Below are positions 54,318-61,040 of a stretch of 64,000 nucleotides of DNA, piece by piece. The DNA lies in NCBI GenBank assembly GCA_023229505.1, contig JALNZD010000006.1, positions 1-64,000 of the forward strand. The letters run 5' to 3'. This DNA is from Bacteroidales bacterium. GTDB lineage: Bacteria; Bacteroidota; Bacteroidia; Bacteroidales; JAGOPY01. The position numbers were made by a program, and so were the translations under genes. A model generated the notes under the pieces. That model made no database searches and was not told the DNA's origin. It was given only the letters and a program-made list of their open reading frames with translations. How positions within the stretch are numbered: position 1 is the stretch's first letter; each line of letters starts with the position of its first letter.

Positions 54318-55154
54318 ATGAATCAGCTAAAATTAAAATCCATCGTGATACTCCTGTTGTTTGCAGCAAGCTTTACAACGCTGCATGCGCAGTTGGCTAT
54401 TTCTCCTCCCTATATATCTATCGATGAAAAAAGCGGGGTGGGGAACCTATATATCACCAACAATTCGGAGCAGTCGCAGGAGGTCGGGATATCCTTTGCA
54501 TTCGGCTATCCGTCTTCTGATGCGGATGGCAACCTGGTGATGAATTACAGTGATTCTGTTGCCTTCGAACAATATGCACTCGACCTGCAGATCCGCGCCT
54601 TTCCGCGCAGCTTCATCCTGCCACCCAAGCAGATGCGTACCATACGTATCCAGGTAAGGCCAACGTCCGCAATGCAGGACGGTTTTTACTTTACCCGTGC
54701 AAAGATACTGGCAATGCCCCAAACTCCGGATGTTGCCAAAGAGGTTACCGAAGGCATCACAACCCGCATTACTTTCAACTTCGAGCAGGTAATTCCCGCT
54801 TTTTATAAACGGGGTAAAGTGAGCACCGGCCTCACGATTGAAAAGGTTGATGTAGCCCAACAGGATGGCAAGCTCATCGTGATGCCCCACCTGAACCGCA
54901 CCGGCAATGCCCCCTTTATCGGCAGCATGGCTGTAAAACTTCTCGACAGCAAGGGTAAGGTGGTTACCGAAACACAATCCTCCACCACGGCTTATTTCAA
55001 TGTGGTCAGGCGAGCTGACCTCGACCTGGCCAAAGTAACACCAGGAAAGTACCAACTCGAACTTACGTTCGAGACGAAGCGTGGGGATATGGCCGCCGAT
55101 GATTTGGTACAGGCACCCACGTTAACTGATGTTGTTGATGTGGTGATTAAATAG
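54318..55154 (+). CDS. PapD-like periplasmic chaperone (cluster II)
   Basis: 278 residues; signal peptide ends LHAQ. The N-terminal Ig domain (about 25-145) opens L-A-I-S-P-P-Y-I-S-I-D-E, has an N-L-Y-I-T-N-N-S strand and the strand F-I-L-P-P-K-Q-M-R-T-I-R-I-Q-V-R-P. This last corresponds to the alternating hydrophobic G1 strand with basic residues used in donor-strand complementation. The second domain spans about 165-275. It lies directly upstream of the usher-like gene and downstream of four pilin-like genes, the standard partners of a pilus chaperone. The chaperone role is well supported by context, less so by sequence alone. Confidence 0.75.
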   Translation: MNQLKLKSIVILLLFAASFTTLHAQLAISPPYISIDEKSGVGNLYITNNSEQSQEVGISFAFGYPSSDADGNLVMNYSDSVAFEQYALDLQIRAFPRSFILPPKQMRTIRIQVRPTSAMQDGFYFTRAKILAMPQTPDVAKEVTEGITTRITFNFEQVIPAFYKRGKVSTGLTIEKVDVAQQDGKLIVMPHLNRTGNAPFIGSMAVKLLDSKGKVVTETQSSTTAYFNVVRRADLDLAKVTPGKYQLELTFETKRGDMAADDLVQAPTLTDVVDVVIK

Positions 55155-55172
55155 TTGTATGCGAAATGGGAA

Positions 55173-57794
55173 ATGAAGAAAGTTCTTTTTTCCTTTTGCC
55201 TTGCTCTTTACCTTTTACCTTTCTCCCTGGTTGCTTCCCCGGTACCACGGGGTGAGGAAATCCTGCTCACTTTCCGCCATCCGGCCATTGGCAATGTGTA
55301 TGTTAACTGCATATACAACGATAGTAACGACCAAACATACCTTCCCGTTACGGAGCTTTTCAACCTCTTGCAGATAAACTACCAGCCGGATATCAGGAAT
55401 TTCACCGTGAGTGGCAATTACCTTAGCCCGGATAACCCATACGATATCAACCTTACCACCATGAATATCCGTTTGGGAAAAGAGGTTTTCCCGCTCACTC
55501 CCGATGATTTCCGCATAGGGGAGATGGATTTTTACCTTAGCCCGGCCATATTTGAAAAGGTGTTTGGCCTGGTATTCACGGTCAACATCAATTACCTCAC
55601 CCTGACGCTTACCACCGACAAGGTTTTACCGGTCGTGGAGCGGCAGGCCCGCGAAAAGGCCCGTAAGAAGATGGAAGGGGGGCAGCTTGTTCAGGAAGAC
55701 TTTCCGCTTGAATACAACCGCAAACGTAAAGTGCTTGGCGGAGCGATGCTCGATTATGCCATCACCGGTTATTACAGTAAGAATTTTCAAAATATAGACT
55801 ATACTTTATCAGGAGGCATGGAAGTATTGGGAGGAGACCTCCAGGGAACTGTTATGGGAAACAGCTCTTCGGTTGGCAGCAGTAATTTGCGAACCAATAA
55901 TATACGCTGGCGCTATGTAATACGTGAAAATCCGTTTTTTACCAGTTTCACAGCCGGACAACTGACCACCACCGGCCTGCAACGTTGGCAAATCAAGGGT
56001 ATTGCCATCAGCAACGACCCCATCGAACCCCGGAAAATGTATGACTCCTATGTTGTTGATGGCAATACTGAAGCAGAATCGGAAGTGGAGCTTTACCTCA
56101 ATGAACGGCTTATCGGTTATAAGCGTGCCGACGAGCTGGGTTATTATCGCTTTGATGCGCCAATCAATTACGGCACCTCCCGCGTGAGTACCCGGATTTA
56201 TACACCTGCCGGTGAATTAAGGGTGGTGGACCGCGAGATACAGGTGCCATTCACCTTTTTGCCCAAAGGGGTGGTAACTTATAATGTGCAGGCAGGTGTG
56301 GCATACAACACATTCGACACCCTGGTTAACGATAATTATGTGGCACATGGCAATGTGGGCGTGGGCATACGCAACTGGCTCACCGCATCAGCCGGTGCGG
56401 AATACATTGGCAAAGAACTCCTCCCATCCAATCCCTTTTTATATGGCAGTCTTTCGGCACGTATTGCGAAACAATACCTGATGAATCTCGACATTGCCCC
56501 CGATGCTTTTTACCGCCTTTCGGGAAGCGTGATGTATGTTTCCAACATCAACATCAACTTCGTTTATACCCATTTTACCCGTACCGGCCCCTTCAATGCC
56601 CGTCGCGCCACAGATGATGTTACCGCCAATCTTTACCTGCCTGTCAATCTGTTTGGCATGAGTACCGGGCTCCGTTTAGGCGGCGAACATACCCTGCTTG
56701 AAAACAGCACCTCCACCCGTTACAATGCCGACCTGAACGCACGCCTTGGCCGTTTCAACATTCGTCTGAATTATCGCGATAACCTGATCAGCAGCGGGAA
56801 CGTGAACTATTTTGGCCAGGGTCTGTTAACCACGGCGATCACCTATACCATCGCCCGCACCCCGGGCATTCCGGTTTATATTCGCGGCATGTTTCTGAGA
56901 GGCGAGGCCAGGTATGATATCCGGAACAATCAATTCACTGAGACCAACCTGCAATTATCCCGCACGCTGCTCAAAACCGGCCGCCTGAACGTCAACCTGG
57001 CCTATAACTTCATCCAGCATGGATGGAATATCCAGGCCGGCTTCAGTATTGATCTGAAATTTTCCCGTTCCGTCACTACCTTCAATTCAACAGGAAAAGC
57101 AAGCTCGGTGCGTCAAAGCTTCAACGGTTCCCTGGGGGTGGATGCCAGGAACGGACATTTTGAACTGTCAAACCGTGAGCAGGTGGGACGGGGCGCCGCA
57201 TCTGTGGTGTTGTTTGTCGACAACAACAACTCAGGCACCTTCGACAAGGGTGATGAGATACTTCCTTATAAAGCCGTGATCCTCGACAATCCGGCCATCA
57301 TGACTGTTGGCAAAGACGGGATGCTGCGGTTGGGTCAGATGCAAAGTTACTACCGGTACAATCTCAGGGTTAACCGCATTGCCATCCCTAATCCCACGCT
57401 GGTGCCAATGAAAAATGAATTCTCCTTTATCACCGACCCCAATCAATACAAGCGCATTGAAATCCCCTTTTGCCGCGGAGGAATCATTGACGGATCGGTA
57501 TCTGTCGAAAGAAATAATGTTTTACAACCGCAGGGCGGTTTGCGCCTGCTGTTAAAAGGCGTGAATGTGAAATATGAAGAAACCGTCCGCACCTTCTCTG
57601 ATGGCGGTTTCTATGCAATGGATCTGCCACCGGGAAAATATACGATTGAAGTGGATCCTGCACAGCTTGCCTTTCTAAGGGCTAAATCCCGGGATGGAGC
57701 GCTGCAATTTGAGATAAAAGCTTTACCGGAAGGCGATAACATCGAAGGGTTGAAAATAGTTTTAACCGCGGAAGCCGAAAAAAGCGGCGAGTGA
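55173..57794 (+). CDS. usher-like outer-membrane protein (chaperone-usher type)
   Basis: 873 residues from ATG 55173 (an in-frame TTG at 55155 would extend it over the upstream stop). Signal peptide ends VAS. N-terminal soluble domain about 27-155 (T-Y-L-P-V-T-E-L-F-N-L-L, F-Y-L-S-P-A-I-F-E-K-V-F-G). Transmembrane strands run from about 185. An inserted Ig-like plug lies at about 290-350 (Y-V-V-D-G-N, V-E-L-Y-L-N-E-R-L-I-G, Y-R-F-D-A-P-I-N-Y-G, R-I-Y-T-P-A-G-E). The barrel continues to about 690 and ends with V-V-L-F-V-D-N-N-N-S-G. A C-terminal Ig domain spans about 765-865. This is the domain order of ushers of the alternative (CFA/I-like) class, rarely noted in Bacteroidota. It would pass chaperone-bound subunits to the surface. 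The sequence is far from PapC/FimD. Confidence 0.75.
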   Translation: MKKVLFSFCLALYLLPFSLVASPVPRGEEILLTFRHPAIGNVYVNCIYNDSNDQTYLPVTELFNLLQINYQPDIRNFTVSGNYLSPDNPYDINLTTMNIRLGKEVFPLTPDDFRIGEMDFYLSPAIFEKVFGLVFTVNINYLTLTLTTDKVLPVVERQAREKARKKMEGGQLVQEDFPLEYNRKRKVLGGAMLDYAITGYYSKNFQNIDYTLSGGMEVLGGDLQGTVMGNSSSVGSSNLRTNNIRWRYVIRENPFFTSFTAGQLTTTGLQRWQIKGIAISNDPIEPRKMYDSYVVDGNTEAESEVELYLNERLIGYKRADELGYYRFDAPINYGTSRVSTRIYTPAGELRVVDREIQVPFTFLPKGVVTYNVQAGVAYNTFDTLVNDNYVAHGNVGVGIRNWLTASAGAEYIGKELLPSNPFLYGSLSARIAKQYLMNLDIAPDAFYRLSGSVMYVSNININFVYTHFTRTGPFNARRATDDVTANLYLPVNLFGMSTGLRLGGEHTLLENSTSTRYNADLNARLGRFNIRLNYRDNLISSGNVNYFGQGLLTTAITYTIARTPGIPVYIRGMFLRGEARYDIRNNQFTETNLQLSRTLLKTGRLNVNLAYNFIQHGWNIQAGFSIDLKFSRSVTTFNSTGKASSVRQSFNGSLGVDARNGHFELSNREQVGRGAASVVLFVDNNNSGTFDKGDEILPYKAVILDNPAIMTVGKDGMLRLGQMQSYYRYNLRVNRIAIPNPTLVPMKNEFSFITDPNQYKRIEIPFCRGGIIDGSVSVERNNVLQPQGGLRLLLKGVNVKYEETVRTFSDGGFYAMDLPPGKYTIEVDPAQLAFLRAKSRDGALQFEIKALPEGDNIEGLKIVLTAEAEKSGE

Positions 57795-57802
57795 CCACAT
57801 AA

Positions 57803-57838
57803 GATGTAGCGATGTAGCGAAGTAACGATGTAGCGATT
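57803..57838. repeat. GATGTAGC octamer run
   Basis: Four to five copies of GATGTAGC/GAAGTAAC just after the usher stop codon, between convergent genes. Same family as at 35.8 kb and in the 12.2-kb array. Confidence 0.75.
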
Positions 57839-57845
57839 TGGTTCA

Positions 57846-59075
57846 CTAAAAAAACAGGTAAGCTACAAAAATCGCCGCCAGCGCACCGGCAAGGTCAGCA
57901 ATCAGCCCGCAGGTGATGGCATAGCGGGTCTTTTTTATGCTGACAGAACCGAAATAGACGGCAACGATATAAAATGTTGTGTCGGCAGCGCCCTGGAAAA
58001 TGCAGGAAAGCCGTCCCACGAACGAATCGGCCCCAAACTGTTTCATGGTATCCACCATCATGCCGCGGGCGCCTGAACCGCTCAACGGCTTCATGAAAGC
58101 CGTCGGAAGTGCATTCACGAACCCGGTATCCACACCCAAAGCTGCTACCAGCTTTCCGATACCTCCAACCAGGTAATCCATCGCCCCTGAAGTCCTGAAA
58201 ACCCCTACTGCCACCAGGATAGCTACCAGGTATGGAATGATCTTAACAGCGATCAGGAACCCATCTTTGGCCCCATCGATAAATGACTCATAAACATTGA
58301 CCTTCTTATAAAAAGCCAGAATAATGAATGAGACGATGATGATGAACAAAATGAGATTGCCCGATACGGAAGAAATGGTGTTGATCTGTTCCTGCGGGAT
58401 CGTGGAAAAATACCAGATGATGCCCGATACCAGGAGGGTAAATCCTCCTAAATATACCAGGATAACTTTGTTGAACAGGTTGATCTTCTGAAACAATGAT
58501 ACCGAAATGATCCCAGCCAGGGTTGAGAAAAAAGTGGCCAGCAGGATGGGGATGAAAACATCAGAAGGATCGGCGGCGCCCAATTGCGCCCGGTAAACCA
58601 TAATGCTGATAGGAATAATGGTCAGCCCGGAAGCGTTCAGTACCAGGAACATGATCATGGCATTGGAGGCCGTGTCTTTATCCTTGTTAATTTCCTGCAG
58701 TTCCGTCATGGCTTTCAGTCCCAACGGGGTAGCCGCATTATCGAGACCCAGAATATTGGCGGCCAGGTTCATCATGATCGAGCCGGTAGCAGGATGGTCT
58801 TTCGGGATTTCAGGGAAAAGGCGACGGAATAATGGCCCAACTGCCCTGGACATCAGCGTCACGATGCCGCCTTTCTCTCCGACACGCATCAGGCCCATCC
58901 ACAGGGTCATGACCCCGGTGAGGCCCAGGGAGATCTCGAAACCGGTCCTGGCCATATCGAAAGTGCTGTTCATCATGGCCGGGAAAATCTCCGTATCGCC
59001 AAAGAAAATAAGCCTGGCCAGGCCCAGGATGAAAGCGATGATGAAGAAGGCTATCCAGATGTAGTTTAAAACCAT
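57846..59075 (-). CDS. fused SpmA/SpmB-type nucleoside-recognition membrane protein
   Basis: 409 residues with about eleven hydrophobic helices. The N-terminal half corresponds to SpmA (N-S-T-F-D-M-A-R-T-G-F-E-I-S-L-G, then N-I-L-G-L-D-N-A-A-T-P-L-G-L-K-A-M). The C-terminal half corresponds to SpmB (I-D-G-A-K-D-G-F, then S-G-S-G-A-R-G and G-A-A-D-T-T-F-Y-I). Both halves carry the Gate/nucleoside-recognition fold. In spore formers the two are separate maturation proteins; fusion is usual in Bacteroidota, where the transported substrate is unknown. It is convergent with the usher gene. Confidence 0.9.
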   Translation of the reverse strand: MVLNYIWIAFFIIAFILGLARLIFFGDTEIFPAMMNSTFDMARTGFEISLGLTGVMTLWMGLMRVGEKGGIVTLMSRAVGPLFRRLFPEIPKDHPATGSIMMNLAANILGLDNAATPLGLKAMTELQEINKDKDTASNAMIMFLVLNASGLTIIPISIMVYRAQLGAADPSDVFIPILLATFFSTLAGIISVSLFQKINLFNKVILVYLGGFTLLVSGIIWYFSTIPQEQINTISSVSGNLILFIIIVSFIILAFYKKVNVYESFIDGAKDGFLIAVKIIPYLVAILVAVGVFRTSGAMDYLVGGIGKLVAALGVDTGFVNALPTAFMKPLSGSGARGMMVDTMKQFGADSFVGRLSCIFQGAADTTFYIVAVYFGSVSIKKTRYAITCGLIADLAGALAAIFVAYLFF

Positions 59076-59132
59076 GATGATTTATCCAGGTCAGTACTGT
59101 TCATTTCCAGCCAAATTTATCCATTTTTTTAG

Positions 59133-59192
59133 CTAAGTACATGACAAAAATTTACAACACGCTATAAATTTATCTATATCGTCAGAAAACAG
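59133..59192. repeat. 60-bp direct repeat, copy 1
   Basis: Matches 59802-59861 with two base differences. Copy 2 lies against the end of an IS4-type transposase remnant, so the repeat is probably an insertion-sequence end, left here without its gene. Confidence 0.85.
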
Positions 59193-59228
59193 CACATTTG
59201 CGAGAAATGTCAGGCCATACTTGAATAT

Positions 59229-59423
59229 ACTTTTATTTCTGAAACCGGCAACTGGACAGCAACTAACGATTTGCTATACTTTCGCGGCACTTACGGCTAC
59301 TACTGGAATAATACGCAGAACAATTCTTCCGGTTGCATAAGCCTGTCCTTCAGCAGTAGCATCAGCGCCATGGGCAGCCAACCTAAGGATTCCGGCATGT
59401 CGCTCCGTTGCCATAAGGATTGA
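59229..59423 (+). pseudogene. C-terminal fragment of a FISUMP (Fib_succ_major) domain protein
   Basis: The last roughly 60 codons read G-Y-Y-W-N-N-T-Q, then L-S-F-S-S-S-I-S and end in D-S-G-M-S-L-R-C-H-K-D-stop, the standard close of the Fibrobacter-succinogenes-major domain. Nothing of the front of the gene remains; the upstream DNA is the 60-bp repeat. The rest of the 59076-59461 gap has no gene. Confidence 0.7.
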
Positions 59424-59461
59424 GAATTTGATTAAAAATGTCTGAACCACAAAAAATACGC

Positions 59462-59469
59462 TAACTTTG
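59462..59469 (+). promoter_or_regulatory. putative -7 box (TAACTTTG) for the HicB-like gene
   Basis: Exact TAnnTTTG with a TCTG word 17 nt upstream; ATG 59483 follows after 13 nt. Confidence 0.5.
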
Positions 59470-59482
59470 CAAAAAAAGGATT

Positions 59483-59707
59483 ATGAAAAACATTGAGATG
59501 ACGGCTGTTTTCGAACCCTGCGATGAGGGGGGGTTTATTGCATACGTGCAGGAGATATCCGGGATAAACACGCAAGGGGAAACCCTTGAGGAAGCAAAGG
59601 AGAACCTTGCAGACGCCGTGAATCTGGTTTTTGAAGAGATAAGAGCTACAAGCAGGAAGGGCAGGGCTGATAAGATGATAACCCAAACCATGTCGTCCAG
59701 CTTCTGA
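59483..59707 (+). CDS. hicB: HicB-like antitoxin
   Basis: 74 residues. A compact HicB/UPF0150 fold: M-T-A-V-F-E-P-C-D-E-G-G-F-I-A-Y-V strand pair, then E-I-S-G-I-N-T-Q-G-E-T-L-E-E-A-K-E-N-L and a helix A-V-N-L-V-F-E-E. In HicAB modules this protein neutralises the HicA RNase. Here the HicA partner directly downstream (overlap TGATG) is only an 18-codon stub, so the antitoxin is orphaned. It lacks the extra C-terminal DNA-binding domain of longer HicB proteins. Confidence 0.85.
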   Translation: MKNIEMTAVFEPCDEGGFIAYVQEISGINTQGETLEEAKENLADAVNLVFEEIRATSRKGRADKMITQTMSSSF

Positions 59708-59763
59708 TGAAGAGAAACAAGCTGGTCAAAGACCCCGGCATTCCAGATATTTTAAAACCATAA
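59707..59763 (+). pseudogene. HicA toxin remnant with internal deletion
   Basis: Reads M-K-R-N-K-L-V-K and then D-P-G-I-P-D-I-L-K-P-stop. The first part resembles the HicA first helix and the second its C-terminal P-x-I-x-x-x-L region. The central strands with the catalytic His (normally G-x-H-x-x-y) are gone, so no RNase activity is expected. The 59764-59801 bases that follow are unremarkable. Confidence 0.6.
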
Positions 59764-59801
59764 CAACTCTATGAACTTTATAAACTTTCTAACTCTTTTC
59801 C

Positions 59802-59861
59802 CTAAGTACATGACAAAAATTTACAACACGCTATAAACTTATCTATATCGTTAGAAAACAG
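59802..59861. repeat. 60-bp direct repeat, copy 2
   Basis: Two mismatches to 59133-59192. It overlaps the stop codon of the IS4-like transposase fragment, as an IS end would. Confidence 0.85.
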
Positions 59862-59985
59862 TAAAAAAAATCCCTGGTTTATAAGCCCAAACAAAAGCAA
59901 TCAGCGCCAGGGAAAAGAGCTTATTAATACGGTCCAAATCGGTCAAATGCGTGTCCTCAATTAGGAACTGCAACAAGTCAACCCT
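59851..59985 (-). mobile_element. C-terminal remnant of an IS4-family transposase
   Basis: The minus strand encodes F-L-I-E-D-T-H-L-T-D-L-D-R-I-N-K-L and then A-L-I-A-F-V-W-A-Y-K-P-G, followed by a stop. This matches the conserved C-terminal end of IS4-type DDE transposases (E-D-T-H-x-T-D and the helix A-F-x-W-A-Y-K). The catalytic part is missing, so the element is dead. Upstream of about 59985 the sequence changes to a T9SS-protein fragment. Confidence 0.7.
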
Positions 59986-60848
59986 TACTAACTGTTGCGC
60001 CGGACTACGCACTGGCATCTTTAACTTTGCTGCCAGTAATGCAGTTTCGTGGACATCAGCCAAAACCCTTACAATAACAGGATGGGCTGGTAGTTGGAAT
60101 GGTACTACCGGTACGGCGGGGAAAATATTTATTGGTATTACCTCATCAGGATATTGTAGCGTGGATCGTTGCCAACCATGGCTGGCATCTGCTGACTTCT
60201 CCCGTAAGTAGCCAGGCAATTCAACCAAATTTTGTTCCTGATCCGCCCACAGCAAATGAGGACTTTTATTCCTGGGATGAATTAAATGGTTTATGGCTCA
60301 ATTCAAAACTGGGTAACGGGACATGGAATTCTGGATTTGATGATAATTTCATCGTAGGGAAAGGTTATTTGTGTGCTTACATCACAACAGCTACCAAAAA
60401 CTTTACCGGCACGCTCAATAATGCCAGTACATCCACCATTAGCCTTTCCCGAACCGAAGCTACTAATTACTCCGGCTGGAACCTACTCGGCAATCCTTTC
60501 CCCAGCGCCATCCAATGGAATACCGCCCAGGAAAGCATCATCCGTTTTAATGAAAACGCCACCGAAGGTTTCGACAACGATTATGATGCCCATTTTCTTG
60601 CCGGATATGCTCCCCAATTTTATTCGTTATCAGGTGAAGAACAACTCTCAACCAATACTATGCCCTATATGTTAAGCAACAACACTATAGCAATGGGGTT
60701 TGTAAAGAATGACAATACCAACTTCAGCATTGAAGCCAAAGGGCTGGAAACCTTTGCCACCGGAACAGAAATTTGGTTGCAGGATTTGAAAACCGGTGCA
60801 CAGCAAAAACTGAACGATAACCCGGTGTATTCCTTGGAATTGGCCTGA
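59986..60848 (+). pseudogene. decayed T9SS-type surface protein fragment
   Basis: Two frames carry pieces of one protein. First (about 60020-60165): S-W-T-S-A-K-T-L-T-I-T-G-W, then G-T-A-G-K-I-F-I-G, an Ig-like closing motif of bacteroidete adhesins. Then (60153-60848): G-W-H-L-L-T-S-P-V-S, and W-N-L-L-G-N-P-F-P-S-A-I-Q-W, up to L-N-D-N-P-V-Y-S-L-E-L-A-stop. The start, a joining frame and the sorting domain are all absent. The W-N-L-L-G-N-P part resembles those of the 2331 and 39010 products. Confidence 0.75.
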
Positions 60849-60893
60849 TCCTTATTGCGGCTGTCATTCGTTTCAGAAGACTCATATAAATTT

Positions 60894-60921
60894 AGCCGAT
60901 GGGTTAACCCATCGGCTTTTA
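60894..60921 (+). terminator. palindromic terminator with core GATGGGTTAACCCATC
   Basis: A 24-bp perfect palindrome (60894-60917) running into TTTT. It shares its 16-bp core with the palindrome at 54109-54134. Confidence 0.7.
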
Positions 60922-61016
60922 CAAAAGAGGGTGTTCCAGCAATGGGCGCCTTTTTTTATTTACCGTCAAATTAGTCCCATTCATCGATTTAATTTTTTTA
61001 CGTGGCTAACTGTTCT

Positions 61017-61024
61017 TTACTTTG
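61017..61024 (+). promoter_or_regulatory. putative -7 box (TTACTTTG) for the receptor gene
   Basis: Matches TAnnTTTG at 7 of 8 positions; ATG 61041 follows after 16 nt. Confidence 0.35.
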
Positions 61025-61040
61025 CGGAAAATTTCAAGTA

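Noticed and set aside
59851..60255. A single 134-residue minus-strand protein at 59851-60255
   Set aside because: Only its last roughly 45 codons resemble an IS4 transposase; the front part is antisense to a T9SS-protein fragment, so it is a chimera of two remnants.
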